64,000 bases of DNA from Cephalotus follicularis (GCA_001972305.1 BDDD01005226.1:1-64000), one strand, 5' to 3'; counted from the first letter of the stretch, positions 1 through 12,393 are shown. Notes: generated by a model not told the origin, from the letters alone. Numbers and translations: made by a program.

Positions 1-857
1 TATTCACTTCACGAGCAAATCCATATAAAAATTAATTTCATTCCAAAAATTATTGTTATTTGCCGACCGTTTTAGTATTTCCCGACCGCTCAGGGAGGTC
101 GGCAAAAGAATATAAAAATTAATTTTATTTCAAAATATTTTTTAATCGCCGACCGCCTCGTGAGTTTCCGATCGCTTACTGTGGTCGGCAATCCTTATAA
201 AATAAATTTAATTTCAAAAATTCTTATTATTTGCCGACCGGTTTATAATTTGCCGACCGCTAAAAGCGGTTCGCGAATACTTATCAATGTAATTTAATTT
301 CAAATTTTTTGCTAATTGCCGACCGCCGTCAATATTTGCCGACCGTTTAAGGGGTCAGGTAACCCTTACAAAATTAATTTAATTTCAAATTTTGCTTTCA
401 TTTACCGACCGCTATGCATATTTGCCGACCGTTAAAGGGGTCGGGCAACCCTTATAAAATTGATTTAATTTCAAATTTTGCTTTCATTTGCCGACCGCTT
501 TTTGGTATTTGCCGACCGTAAAAGGGGTCGGGCAACACTTATAAAATTATTTAAACTTCAAAATTTTCTTCCATTTGCCGACCGCTAGTTATATTCACCG
601 ACCGTTATAGCGGTCGGTAAACCCCCCCAAAAATTTATTTCTGTCAACGATCAACCGCAACCGCTTTCCCTGCCGACCGTTTTAACGGTCGGGGAATGAA
701 AAAGGTGGTCGGCAACACGGTCGGGCTATAATCGGCGACCCAATGATAGGCGGCCGTCAATGCGGTCGGAGGGGCAGTCGGGGAAACCTTTCGCCGACCG
801 CTTTTGAGGTTTGGCCGACCGCTATGGCGGTCAGCAAATGCTCTTTTTCTAGTAGTG
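1..857. mobile_element. CACTA (En/Spm-type) transposon, one terminal region
   Basis: The window opens inside the element and leaves it at 857. The strand reads ...TTTTTCTAGTAGTG, whose reverse complement CACTACTAGAAAAAGAGC is the classic CACTA terminus. Inside it are many copies of GCCGACCG and its complement CGGTCGGC, spaced about 20-60 bp apart. Such subterminal arrays are where CACTA transposase proteins bind in the well-studied maize elements. The 3-bp target duplication would be AAG at 858-860; its partner lies outside the window. No transposase reading frame is visible in this part. Confidence 0.85.
56..840. repeat. GCCGACCG subterminal repeat array
   Basis: Paired motifs of the form TTGCCGACCGC ... 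GCGGTCGGCAA recur roughly every 60 bp, separated by AT-rich spacers resembling AAAATTAATTTAATTTCAAA. Facing copies can form local stem-loops. The array stops about 15 bp before the CACTA end. Confidence 0.85.
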
Positions 858-860
858 AAG

Positions 861-1930
861 ATCACAAGAAAGCCAGTATGCCTCGATTAACAAACCCATG
901 GATTACAGCATATGCCATTATGAGACATATACAACATGTGACGTAAATAATCATACTCGAGACGAACACCGGTCTCAAGATTTTATGCAAATGACATGTA
1001 TACATATAAATAATATAATATCTATAACCAAATGATATCATAATAAATTAAGATCACAATCATTAATCTCATATTCGACAAGTTACCATGCTTAAGATTA
1101 AAGACAATACCTTGAAATATTCACCATGTGTTGGCCAAAACATTATGCTTAAGATCTTAAGACTTCGATCGGTGTGAGCTCACTTGACAAAACCAACCTT
1201 ATGTGCACAACCATAAATGGTTAAGTCATCAAAAATAACCAAAATAGATGACTATCAACATAATAACTTTCATCAACAAAAGTGGTAACATTAAGAAAGT
1301 CACAAAATACCTTTATAACATAAAATGTATTATATGACCAACTACTATAGTTGTCAACAACAATATTATTGGATAAGTCATCACATGATAATAACTAAAG
1401 GAGTAACTTTCACTGATCAAATACATCATACAAACCTCAAAACACAATCTCATAGTTGAGTATCAAAATTACCCTTAATGGGTTAACTAATATGGTTATC
1501 ACACTGATATTTAAATTTCATTAATTTTGACCAACCGAATGTCTCAATTGTTCTTGGATCACAACAATGTCACGATCATACAAAAAGGCAACATGAAAAT
1601 AAAATATATCTTTTAAATCTATTAAACAATATATTCTAAGAATCATACATTAGAATAAACAAAATATGGAATTGCTAATGACTCTTCCATAAAATGAGGA
1701 ATTTCCAATAAGTCTTCCATAAAATCTACTCGAATCATGTACGTTAATATTCAAGTTTTTTTAATATTTCAACCAATTTCATCTAGATATAATGATTTCA
1801 ACTATTATATAATTTTATCATGTACAAAACTATTAATTTGTTCAATGAAATATTTACATTATTTAATTGACTTAAAATATCTATATAGATAGACAATTGA
1901 ATCCACTTGTTAAAACTGTTAAAATATAAA
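861..1930. other. AT-rich stretch without recognised feature
   Basis: No coding frame of note, no terminal repeats and no RNA gene were recognised between the CACTA end and the next small element. Confidence 0.6.
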
Positions 1931-2276
1931 GAGAAAATATTCAAAAATCTCTGTAGTTTACGCACTATGACACTTGTGTCCCTCTATTATGACAAATAAT
2001 ATGTTAGTCCTATCAGTAAACGGAGTTAAAAAGTCAAATAATACAGGGACTAAAGTGTCCGGTAAACACTCATATTTAGGGACTAATGTGTCTTTAGTAT
2101 AAAATGTTATGGACTAATTTATCCTTTATCCTAACAAAATTGTTAATGGTCAACAAACTTAGGGACTAATGTGTCTAGTCAACGTTTATAGTCCGAGACT
2201 AAAAATGTATTTGTCATAATAGAGGACTACAAGTGTCTTAGCGCGTAAAATACACGAGTTTTTGCGTATTTTACCC
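1931..2276. mobile_element. MITE with Mutator-like terminal repeats
   Basis: The two ends are imperfect inverted repeats about 65 bp long. The left end reads GACACTTGTGTCCCTCTATT with TATGACAAATA next. The complement of the right end gives GGGTAAAATACGCAAAAACT followed by GACACTTGTAGTCCTCTATT and the same TATGACAAATA. The flanks AAATATAAA (1922-1930) and AAACACAAA (2277-2285) could be a decayed 9-bp target duplication with 7 of 9 matches. The interior repeats the phrase 'gggactaatgtgtc'. There is no coding content. Confidence 0.65.
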
Positions 2277-2534
2277 AAACACAAATCATGCAAAGGATTT
2301 GATTTTGAGAGTGTAACGCCCAAACATCCCCCTTATCGCTTTAGCATTTATTGCATCATTTCCTCATGGTATATAGATAAATTGAATAATGTATGTGCAT
2401 ATGGATATTGATGGAATGAAGTATTTTCAATACTCATATAGATTGATTGTATGTTTATTTACTGTATTGATATTGCATGGGAGTAGAGTTAGTGAAAAAC
2501 CTATTAATATAGCCCTCAAACACATAAATCTCTC

Positions 2535-2538
<4 letters not shown>

Positions 2539-2577
<39 letters not shown>
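2539..2577. repeat. (CT)n microsatellite
   Basis: About 39 bp of uninterrupted CT dinucleotides inside the A1 5' LTR. The 3' LTR holds a shorter CT-rich tract at the equivalent place (about 7788-7815), so this copy has expanded since insertion. Confidence 0.95.
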
Positions 2578-2579
<2 letters not shown>

Positions 2580-4473
2580 CCTCTAAAAACTAACCCAAAA
2601 CCACTGATTAGCGTGAGAAATTGAAGGGGAAGGGTTGTAGATTGATTAGAGACTTAATTGACACAAGATTGGAACTCCACATGCCAAGAATTTGAGTTCT
2701 TTCTCCAATTTATGACCACAGAAACCAATTTCAAACTCCAATCTTTGGTAGAAATCTTCTCTAACTAAATATGCTATGATTTACACTTATATATACATAT
2801 ATGAACGGCTTTCATGGACAAGTATGGATTGAATGTGATTGAAATTGAATGTTAGAGAGTTAGGTTTAAATGGGAATTTTTAACCTAGAAATTGATAAGA
2901 TGGATTAAAATGATTGAAAACGGTTTCAATGACATAAAAATGATTAATAGGATTTGTATTGAACTTGGATTGAAATATTTGAAGGAAAAGTGTTGATTTA
3001 CAAAGGTTTTGGCAAGAACCATAAGTTCTGCTGAGCTAAGCATCCACAACCACGCCTTAAGTGTCATCGCTTAGCCTTTTTTTTTTTTGAAAGAAAATCG
3101 TTTTAACTGCTCGCACGTTGCCTTCTTTAGGCAGCGCTTGGCTAAGCATCGCTGTTTAGACCTTCTTCCAAATTATTTTGAAACCTTTGTCTCTAAGCGC
3201 TAACACTTGGAGTGTAATTGTCAACGCTTAAGCACAAAGCGTCGCTGCTTAAGCTTTAAGCGTTGGCCCTTAGACTTGCAGTTTTTTTGTAAATGTTTTC
3301 GAAGCATTTTTTTGAAAGGGTTTTCTTCTGGGACCTTTCCTGGGCCCGTGTAAAGTGATAGTTGGGTTTCTTCCCAGGTTTTTAAAGATAGTATAGTAAG
3401 AGAAAAAGGGTAGTGTCTAGTTGAGCTTTATGACTAATCTAGAGCTATGTGCCACATTTGGGAGGTTAAATGTCTTCATCCTGGAGCCGTGTGTCACCTT
3501 TTGGGACCTGAGACCCATGTTAGCTATTATAAATGGAGTGATAAACGACTGTTGTCTAATTCTTAAGCTGTGTGCCACCTACAAGGTAATTTAGACTTGT
3601 ATGACCCTAGAGATGTGCCGCATTTGAGAGGTTTATACTCATTTGTAGTGAAGCCACGTAACCAATCTTAGAGCTGTGTGCCACTTTCGGGAGGTTAGCG
3701 TTCTCGTCCTAGAGTTGTGTTTCAACTTTGGGAGACTTGAGACTTACGTGAGCTTCGATAGTGATTGACTGATTGATATGACTTTATTGAGTGAATTCGT
3801 AACTAGTCGAGTACGTATGGGTTACATATAGGTGATTTGTTCTAGTTGGACTTACCATCTATGGTAAGCAACTGGATATTCTAAACCTTGAGCTATTTGC
3901 CACCTATTTAAGGGGTTTACACTTATGGATATTGATTGTTGGTTAACTACTTATATGTGTTGGTATGAGACAGTGTATATATCGAGTTAACCGCCTGATT
4001 GTCTGAAAGATGAATGGATAGGAGTGTATGATTATGTTAACAATCTATATATACGCTGGTATGGGATGACTATATATATGGATCCGCAATTGTTCACACA
4101 TATTTCCATGACATACATTGATAAAAAGTGATATCTGCTCATATCATCAACATAGGGGTTGAGTTTCTGCGAGGTCTTTGGGCTAACCCATCCTTCTGGA
4201 TGGGGTATCTTTATATGTGTTCAGGCACAGATGGATCGGGAACTAGCGGCAGTGGTCATAGACAGGGAGATGATTGATAGTACCGATGCATGGAGCCTGA
4301 CTGTATAGATACCATGGATTATGGTTTTACTGTATAAGTATTGAAATATATAGATCGTGAAAGATTATATGCATTTGTATTGAATTGTAAAAGATTGTAA
4401 GGATGTTTATGAAATGGCGTGTATTAAGGATAGATTGAATTGACATACGCACATATTGTTAAAGCTTTAAGTT

Positions 4474-5802
4474 TGAAATAAAACACTCTTGCAATATACA
4501 AGAGGGGGGGTGAATTGAATATTGAAGTAAATATGGAAATTTAAAAACTTTAAATGTAAATAGACAAGGAAAGAAAAACTTCTCTGAAATTTAGAGTGGT
4601 TCGGCTAACTCTTGCCTACATCCACTTTTCTCAAGGTAGCTCCTTGAGTTTCCACTATCTCGATTTGATTAAGGCAGCAAATCGTTACACCTCACAAATT
4701 CGTGATTGACCTCAATCACAAGACTTTGACCTCAAAGCCTTAGAGGATTCTCCTCTTTTACAAGTAATATGAAAATGTTTGCAAGAACCTCTTAAATAGG
4801 TTGATGTGAATAAATATAGCTCACAAAATGAAACACTCAGATACACTCAAAGAATGAAGCTTAGAAGCCTTGTTGAACAATGTAGAGCACTTTGAGCTTT
4901 TCGCACACTAGAATGCTTGAATTGGATTTCTCTTGATGTTGTGTGATTTAAGTAGATAATTCTGAATTGTTGTAGTTCGGTATGTTTCTCCGAGGTTTCA
5001 TGCTTCCTTTTATAGCCAGAAAAGATTTGTAGCCGTTGCTTAATTTGTGGAAGCTTTTGATTTAATAATGTGAGTTGCAATTATTGAATTTTATCTCTGC
5101 TGGTATAAAGACGTCGACTTCTTTGTGAAAGGCGTTGATGTCTTTTCAGTTGGTAGCCGTTAGAAGTGGTTGAACTAGCCGTTCCAGGTTTCCCGGGTGT
5201 TGTTCACTTGAAAAGGCGTCGACTTCTTTTGAAAGGCGTCGATGTCTTTTCTGGGAAATCTCCAGGTCTTGAAAGTTTGAACATCACATCGATCTCTTCC
5301 CTTGGAGTCGATGCTTTTTCTGGGAATTGTAGGTGGCTCTGTAAATGGCGTCGATCTCTATTGAAAGGCGTCGATGTCTTTTTATTTGGCGTCGATGTCT
5401 TTGATTTAGAGGTCGATGTCTTTGATTGCAATTTCATACAGTAGATTCTGGTTTAGAAAATGACTAAAAACGTCGATATTATCTAGGAAGTAGTCGATGT
5501 CATCTTGAAAGTAGTCGACGTCTTTTAGAAGTAGTCGATGTCTTTTGGTACGGACGTCGATGCCATTACTGGAAGGACGATGTCTTCTTTGTAGTTAATC
5601 CTGCACTAAAGACGTCGATGTTATTTGGAAGGGGTCGACTTCTTTCGTACGGACGTCGATGGTTTTCCTTGATAGTCGAATTCTTCTTCTGCAGATGGTA
5701 TATTGCATTGATTTTGAACTTGTAATTCCTTGCACATCAAGTAAATTAGTTAAATGCAAATATGTTATCATCAAAACAAGGATTGAGACTAAATCGTCAA
5801 CA
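4474..5802 (-). mobile_element. Solo LTR, copia-like, nested in A1
   Basis: This 1329-bp segment begins TGAAATAAAACACTCTTGC and ends AAATCGTCAACA. It is flanked by the perfect 5-bp duplication AAGTT (4469-4473 and 5803-5807). The uninterrupted A1 3' LTR confirms the insertion point. Read on the minus strand it starts TGTTGACGATTTAGTC and continues TTTTGATGATAACA, a beginning I associate with plant Ty1/copia LTRs, so I orient it minus. No internal region remains; it is a solo LTR left by recombination. It carries an array of TCGA-centred motifs at 5100-5690. Confidence 0.85.
5100..5690. repeat. Degenerate array of CGTCGATGTCTTT-like motifs
   Basis: About 20 copies of a core such as GGCGTCGATGTCTTT, AGTCGACGTCTTTT or GACGTCGATG occur at irregular spacing of 15-45 bp. 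The TCGA centre is nearly invariant while flanking bases vary. It is not a simple tandem satellite because spacers differ in length and sequence. Compare 19911-20160 and 29617-29972. Confidence 0.85.
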
Positions 5803-5923
5803 AAGTTGTATGGCTTTTTCGCTGTATAGAGTAGGCTTTAATTAGTGCCCAACTCATGGATTAAGTGACCGATCGAACGTTAGTGATGTCTCGGGACCTC
5901 CTACGGGTTCGAGTTGTCACAGT

Positions 5924-5933
5924 TGGTATCAGA
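5924..5933 (+). promoter_or_regulatory. Primer-binding site of A1
   Basis: TGGTATCAGA begins two bases after the 5' LTR end. It matches the first ten bases of the initiator-Met tRNA type site TGGTATCAGAGC, then diverges (ATAGAA). Confidence 0.85.
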
Positions 5934-6220
5934 TAGAACAGTTGGGCACTAGCTAAGCCTGATTGATGGCTATAGATTGATTGAATGAACATGCATGACT
6001 TTTGTGTTTACATTTGTCGATGCTTTGATTGGATATGTGCATTTATTAATGATAGCTTCTATATAAGGTAGAGACAAGGAAAATAGAGGACAGAGAGGCC
6101 AAAGAGGAAAGAAAGATGCATAGAGAAATGTTTGGCCATTGAAAATGAATCAGTATATGAAAATCAAGCACCGACTTTTGATGAAAATGCTCCACCTCTT
6201 GGAGATGATCATGCTACATG

Positions 6221-7245
6221 GAGAGAAATGAGCACAGCTGTGCAAAAATGAATGAACTGTTATTGAGAATGGATGCAAAGAATGAACATCGACAGAAGAG
6301 AGATGATGTTTTAACAAGGTTTATGAAGTTGTATCCCCTAGTTTTCAAGGGAGAGATGGATCCAGTAGTAGCTGACGAGTGACTTATATACATAAAGAAG
6401 ATCTTTACCATTACAGAGGCTACAGATGAACAAAAGCTTTCCTTGGAAACTTACATGCTACAAGGAGAAGCTGAACATTGGTGGACGTTGGTTCAGGATA
6501 TATGGGAGCTTAATGACACACCAAGAGCATGGGAGACTTTTGGGACAGAGTTCAATGCTCGGTTTTACCCCGAAGACATCAAAGACAAGAGGGAAAAAGA
6601 GTTTGCCAACCTGAAACAAGGGGACATAACAATTGCACAGAATGAGAGCTAGTTCATGAAACTGTCTCGATAAGCTTCGTACCTTGTGCAAGATGAGGAA
6701 AGAAAAGCAAAGAAGTTTCTACGGGGATTACGGATTGAGCTCCGGAGTAAGTTGATTGCACAGGACTTGAAAGTTATGGCAGAAGTGACAGATAGGGCCA
6801 AACAGTTAGAGGACATATCTGATGAGTTCAAGATGCTGAGCATTCAGACAGGTACTAGACAGTATCGTACTTATGGCAGAATGATCAGAGTGGTTCTTCT
6901 AGAGGTAAGTCAGCTAAGACAAATAGTAGTGGCTCATCGAGTGGATCACTAGTGGGTTTTACAGAGGGGGTTCTTTTAGGGTGACGTCCATGCTGGTTCT
7001 GAAGGGAGTGGAGGACAGACACAGTTTATAGATGACAGGAGACAGTTGCGCAATTCCCATCGACAGAACCTATCTAGAGCACCCAGCCAGGGTACTCAGT
7101 CTAGGTTCTCCAATGCAAGGAACCAGCCTGCACAAGTGTCATGCATACATTGTCAAAGGACCAATAATACTCTAAACTATCGCCGATACTTGGGGAGTTG
7201 CATGCGATGTGGAGAGATGAGACATATGGTTAGAGATTGACTGCA
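6221..7245 (+). pseudogene. Family A gag polyprotein remnant
   Basis: The region encodes a retrotransposon capsid (gag) protein broken by stops and frame changes. The best preserved block (6443-6652) reads LETYMLQGEAEHWW and then FNARFYPEDIKDKREKEF, typical of the plant Ty3/gypsy gag domain. After a stop (TAG at 6650) the frame resumes at 6686 with a conserved segment containing KAKKFLRGL and AKQLEDISDEFK. Near 7193-7240 a zinc knuckle CMRCGEMRHMVRD is visible, but its last cysteine codon is TGA, so the CCHC finger is cut at its final ligand. Gag would package the element RNA. No pol follows. Confidence 0.85.
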
Positions 7246-7547
7246 AAGGACAAATAATAGAGGATAGTCACCATTTTGATAGAACATCTGCTACAGCCTA
7301 AATCATAGGCACGACCTTAGTATCAGCCACCATAAACACAGTATCAGACTCCACCCGCACAGACTACTAGTGCAAAGAGTTCTTCTACAGGGACAAGACT
7401 GTCGATCGAGAAACAGCCAGCGAGCGGTCAGACTAGCCTGTACAACATGATTATGGGTAATGCTACAGATACGGGAATGGTGTAGGGAGGTAAAGTTATG
7501 GGTACAGATATGGTTATGGACAGAAATTCTGAGGACAAATGTTTTTT

Positions 7548-7560
7548 AAGGAGGCGAGAA
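7548..7560 (+). promoter_or_regulatory. Polypurine tract of A1
   Basis: AAGGAGGCGAGAA lies immediately before the 3' LTR and follows 'ttctgaggacaaatg', a degenerate form of the end-of-pol/PPT junction seen in plant Ty3/gypsy elements. The A2 copy has AAGGAAGGGAGAA at the same place. Confidence 0.75.
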
Positions 7561-9870
7561 CGTAGCGTCCCAAACATCCCCCTTATCGCTTTAGTATATA
7601 TTTCATCATTTCGTCATGGCCCATAGATAAATTGAATAATGTATGATCATATGAATATTGATGGAGTGGAGTATTTTCAATACTCATTTGGAATGATTGT
7701 ATGTCTGTTTACTGTATTGATATTGCATGGGGATAGAGTTAGTGAGAAACCTATAAATAGAGCCATTAAACACATAAACCTCTCATTTCTCTCTTATCTC
7801 TTTCTCTCTCTCTCTACAGTAAACTCTCTCAAAACTCACCCAAAACCACTGATTGGCATGGAAAATTGAAAGGGAAGGGTTGTAGATTGATCAGAGACTT
7901 GATTGACACAAGATTGGAGCTCCACAATCCAAAGACTTAAGTTCTTTTTCTGATTTCTGACCCTAGAAACCAAGATCAAACTACAATCTTTGGTAGAAAC
8001 CTTCAATACCTAAATATGTTATGATTTACATTTATATGCATATGTATGAACTGTTTTCATGGACTAGAATGGATTGAATGGGATTAAAATTGAATGCTAG
8101 AGAGTTAGGTCTAAATGAGGGCTTTTGACCTAGAAATTGATAGGTTGAATTAAAATGCTTGAAAACGATTTTAATGGCATAGAAATGGTTAATAGGACTT
8201 GTATGGAACTTGGATTGAAAAGATTTGAAGGAAAAGTGTTGATTCACAAACTTTTTGGCAAGAACCCTAAGTTCTGCTGAACTAAGCGTCGATGGCTACG
8301 CTCTAAGCATCACCGCTTCACCTTTATTTCGAAAAGGAATTCATTTTAACCGTTAGCGCTTTGCCTTCTTTAGGCAGCGCTTGGCTAAACGTTCGCTTAG
8401 GCCTTCTTCCAAATTATTTTGAAACCTCTGTCTCTAAGCGCTAATGCTTGGAGTTTAACTGATGACGCTTAAGTGAAATGCGTCATTTCTTAAGTTTTAA
8501 GTGTTGCCGCTTAGACCTGTAATTTTTTTGTAAATGTTTTCAAAGAAACTTTTGGAAAGGGTTTTCTTCCGAGACCTTTCCTAGCCCCGTGCAAAGTGAT
8601 AACTGGGTTTCTTTCCAGGTTTTTAAAGATAATATAGCAAGGGAAAAAGGGTAGTGTCTATTCGAGCTTCATGACTAACCCAGAGCTGTGTGCCACCTTC
8701 GGGAGGTTAGATGTCATCGTTCTAGAGTTGTGTACCACATTTGAGGAACTTGAGACCCATGTTAGCTACTATCAATGGAATGATGGATAATTGTTGTCTA
8801 ATCCTTGAGACGTGTGCCACCTATGGGAGAATTTAAACTTGTATGGCCCTAGAGCTGTGTGTCACCTTCATGAGGGTTATACTCATGTGTAGTGCAGCCA
8901 CATAATTAACCTTAGAACCATGTGCTACCTTCAGGAGGTTAGCGTTGTGGTCTAAGAGCTGTGTGCAACCTTTGTGGGACTTGAGACTTATGTGAGCTAC
9001 TGATAGTGATTGCTTGATTGATTTGACATGATGGAGTGGATCCGTAACTAGTCTAATGCCTATGGGTTACATATAGGCGATTAGTTCTAGTTGGACTTAC
9101 CATCTACGGTAAGCTACTCGATGTTCAAAACCTTGAGCTATGTGCCACCTATTTAGGGGATTTATACTTACTGATATTGATTATTGGTTAACTATTTATA
9201 TATGCTGGTATGAGATAGTGTATATATCTAGTTAACCGTTCAATTGTCTGATACATGGATGGATAGGAGTGACTGATTAGATTAACAGTCTATATATATG
9301 CTGGCATGGGATGAATATATATATATATATATATAGATTCGTTAACCATAGTTGTTCATGTATATTGCCATGACATGCATTGATAAATGTGATATCTACT
9401 CATATCATCAACATAGGGGTTAAGTTTCCAGGAGACCTTTGAGCTAACCCGTCCTTCAGGATGGGACATCTTTATATGTTGGCAGGAACAAATGGATTGG
9501 AGGCTAACGACAGTGGTCATAGACAGGGAAATGATTGATAGTATGGATGCATGGAGCCTAGATGTATAGATGCCACAGATTAGGGTTTTATTGTATAAGT
9601 ATTGAATTGTATGAGTCGTAAAAGATAATATGCATTTGTTTTGAATTGTAAAAGATTGTAAGGATGTTTATGAAATGGCATGTATTGATATTGGATGGTT
9701 TAAGGATTAAGAATCAATTGAATGGATACAAGCACATATTGTTAAAGTTTTAAGTTGTAATATTTTTACGCTATATAGAGTAGACTTTAACTAGTACCCA
9801 ACTCATAGATTAAGTGAATGATCAGACGTTAGGGATGTCTCGAAACTCCAAACAGATTCAGGGAGTCAAA
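7561..9870 (+). repeat. 3' LTR of A1
   Basis: Uninterrupted 2310-bp LTR. Its start reads CGTAGCGTCCCAAACATCCC (the expected TG has mutated) and it ends GAGTCAAA before the duplication GAGAG. It is homologous to 2312-5921 along its length and shows the empty site for the solo LTR at 4474. Confidence 0.85.
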
Positions 9871-10160
9871 GAGAGTATAAGAAAATGAAATTTGCTTTCA
9901 TACCATTCACCCCTTTTGATATATTATAGATTATCGATGTTTTAGAAAACTTAGATTGCACAAAATTACTACTTGCGCATAATGGATATGACTAGTTATA
10001 TGTGACTATTTTACAATGCTGTTAAAATCGGATTAGACGTCGAACCATAAATATCAGAGGTAGAATGGTTTGAGATTTAACCGGAGTCGAAAAGGGGTTG
10101 CAAGTGTAATTAAATATTTATTTTATTGTCAATATAATAGAATTCATAATATTTATACAT

Positions 10161-10330
10161 GAGTAATGCTATTCGTCATGAATTTGTGTCTTGAAAGATG
10201 TGACACTTATTAATGCGTGTCATACATCATAACATTTATAGATCATCATCTATGCATTATTCATTAACAAATGCCACATTATTCGATACACAAATTCGAA
10301 TTAAAAATTTGGGACAAAAAATATTATTCA
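10161..10330. mobile_element. MITE-like inverted-repeat element
   Basis: The left end GAGTAATGCTATTCGTCATG and the complement of the right end TGAATAATATTTTTTGTCCC are related. Inward, AATTTGTGTC faces GATACACAAATT. Related elements with the same GAGTAATG end lie at 10761-10927 and 11167-11345. No coding content. Confidence 0.5.
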
Positions 10331-10736
10331 TCCGTTATTATATAAACGGTGTAGAATTCGTGAGTGATGTTAGCAGGCTGACTGAACCGGTTCGGCCTAT
10401 TGAACCGGTTGTTTTTTAATTTCTACAAGTTTTAATACATTAAAATATCTAGGCTTGAACCTCAATTCTTAAGGTTAAAGACAAAAACATTTACAAATGA
10501 AGTGATTTCATTTCCCGTAAAGTTTTTACTATTATAATATATATATTAAGTCATTAAAAAACTCTATTTATTTTATATTTCACATGTTAGTTTTGTTTTT
10601 TTATATAAGTTTTATAAAGTATCATGTTAGTTTTTTTTATTATGAAATTATAATTAAACGTGAAGAATATTATTAATTTTCTTAATAATTAAGAATAATG
10701 CTCATAGTTTTATGAAGTTTTCTTTATTATTTTTAC

Positions 10737-11142
10737 TTGTTAAATGTTATAATATATTAAGAGTAATGTTTTTTGTTTCGAATTTTTGTCCTAAATAATA
10801 TTGTAATTATTCATGAATGACACATAAATAATGATGTATACATATTATGATATATAGTATGCATTAATAACTGTCACGTTATTCAGAACATAAATTCGAG
10901 ATAAAAATTTAAGTCGAATAACATTAATAATAACGGATTAAGGAATGATCTAACTGATTCTCCATTTTTTTCAACCAATCCAGTCAGTCCAATAGAGATT
11001 TAACAACCATTCTTTCTTAATGTTTTATAAACAAACAATACCACCACACGCTACCAGCATTCCATTATAGCGTTAGGGAGATTATTATTGTGGATAATTT
11101 TGCATATCTTTTAGGTTGATACTAGAGTATTGAACATGAAAA
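10737..11142. repeat. Tandem duplication, unit 1 (406 bp, uninterrupted)
   Basis: Runs from TTGTTAAATGTTATAATATA to TTGAACATGAAAA. Unit 2 starts at 11143 with the same sequence. Unit 1 contains the empty target site CATTCTTTCTTAATG (about 11009-11023), which in unit 2 is split by a retrotransposon. Confidence 0.85.
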
Positions 11143-11435
11143 TTGTTAAATGTTACAATATATTAAGAGTAATATTTTTTGTTTCGTATTTTTATTTTGA
11201 ATTTTTGTCCTAAATAATATTGTAATTATTTATGAATGACATATAAATAATGATGTATATATATTATGATATATAGCATGCATTAATAACTGTCACGTTA
11301 TTCAGAACATAAATTCGAGATACAAATTTAAGTCGAATAACATTAATAATAACGGATTAATGAATGATCTAACTGATTCTCCTTTTTTTCAACCAATCCA
11401 GTCAGTCCAATCGAGATTTAACAGCCGTTCTTTCT

Positions 11436-12078
11436 TGATATGGGAAAAATTCGTTTTAAGCCTTAGAACACGTGTCAGGGGAGGAGGGCAGCAGCTGTCC
11501 TCCAAAGTAATGAGAGCATGGCCCCTATGTCTTATCACCAATTAGGAGAAGGGTCTCCTCAAACTGTCTGACATACCGCACAGGCCAGAAGGCCAGTCTC
11601 ATACGCCTACGCAGCCACACAACTAAGCTGACACCCCATCACATCAGTGTGAGGGAAGAGACTGACAAGCCACCACAGCCCTCCCATTCATTAATGGGCA
11701 TGCGGCTACGCACACCACAGGGGGAGGAGTCCAAGGGAAATGTCAGGGTCACTGACGTCCTCCCCCTAGGGGCAGCCACTCCGGATGGGATACTCATCAA
11801 TCACAAGGGACCCTATAAATACAAGAATGAAACACAATACAAAGGTCAGCCATTTTTTCTCTCTTGTTCTACCATACAAAGAACCCATTATTCTCTGTAC
11901 AACAACTGACTTGAGCTTCGGAGTGCCCCCGGGAGAATAACCTCCTGGACCCTTCTCCACTCTCTTGCTTGTGCAGGGACCCTCAATCCTCTTCCTCGGA
12001 CAGATCCACGCATTCCCCAAATACAAATCAAGCCCCTACACGTGGGGTACTGTTGTGGGAGAGATTTCCGCATCAACA
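11436..12078 (+). repeat. 5' LTR of the family F element
   Basis: TATA box CTATAAATACAAG at 11813. Downstream is 'ccccgggagaataacctcctgg', able to form a short stem GGGAG/CCTCC, then CTTGTGCAGG. These features recur in the 3' LTR 2076 bp further on and in the solo LTR at 15961. Confidence 0.9.
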
Positions 12079-12079
12079 G

Positions 12080-12098
12080 TTGGCGCCGTCTGTGGGAA
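12080..12098 (+). promoter_or_regulatory. Primer-binding site region of family F
   Basis: TTGGCGCCGTCTGTGGGAA begins two bases after the 5' LTR. This sequence commonly follows the 5' LTR of plant Ty3/gypsy-related elements. I cannot name the priming tRNA with certainty from sequence alone. Confidence 0.7.
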
Positions 12099-12177
12099 AC
12101 GCGGCGAAAAGTCATCTAGAATCATACCTTCGAGGAAGAACGCTAACAATTACTCCACGACAGGTGGAAGCCAACCT

Positions 12178-12393
12178 ATGGCGGGGAATGACCTAGCCCA
12201 AACCAACCAAGCCCCCATGGGTGTCGAGAAAGTCCCGGTCACGGGCGAGCAGTTCAATCGCCTGTTCCAGGTGGCAGAGCGCATCACCGACTTACTGGCC
12301 ACAACTATACCCAGCCCAACAGCAGCAGGCGCCCCGAGGAGTGTCCGACCCCAACCGACCAGAGGTGGAGGCACGGCACCCACGAGGTGCTAG
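12178..12393 (+). pseudogene. gag N-terminal remnant of family F
   Basis: A 72-codon frame opens with ATG at 12178 (MAGNDLAQTNQAPMG...) and contains FNRLFQVAERITDLLA before a proline- and arginine-rich tail, ending at TAG 12391-12393. Position just after the primer site and the first residues suit a retrotransposon gag start. The capsid and zinc-knuckle parts are absent and replaced by the hairpin array. The same strand is also open upstream from 11965, but that would run through the LTR and primer site, so the ATG at 12178 is preferred. It may be non-functional. Confidence 0.5.

Larger units (their letters stand above)
2312..5921 (+). repeat. 5' LTR of A1 (contains a nested solo LTR)
   Basis: Starts TGTAACGCCCAAACATCCC and ends GAGTTGTCACA. 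Removing the nested insertion (4474-5802 plus one 5-bp duplication) leaves about 2276 bp, close to the 2310 bp of the 3' LTR. It contains a (CT)n tract at 2539-2577, an array around AAGCGT/GCTTAAGC at about 3035-3275, and a run of phrases like 'gagctgtgtgccaccttygggaggtt' at 3440-3740. Confidence 0.85.
2312..9870 (+). mobile_element. Family A LTR retrotransposon, gag-only (copy A1)
   Basis: A complete non-autonomous Ty3/gypsy-like element bounded by the 5-bp duplication GAGAG (2307-2311 and 9871-9875). Order: 5' LTR 2312-5921 (interrupted by a solo LTR), primer-binding site TGGTATCAGA, a decayed gag with zinc knuckle, polypurine tract, 3' LTR 7561-9870. No protease, reverse transcriptase, RNase H or integrase sequence lies between gag and the polypurine tract. 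This matches the described class of terminal-repeat elements carrying only GAG (TR-GAG). It would depend on a partner element for replication. A second copy, A2, lies at 34478-48827. The two LTRs have diverged substantially, so the insertion is old. Confidence 0.85.
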
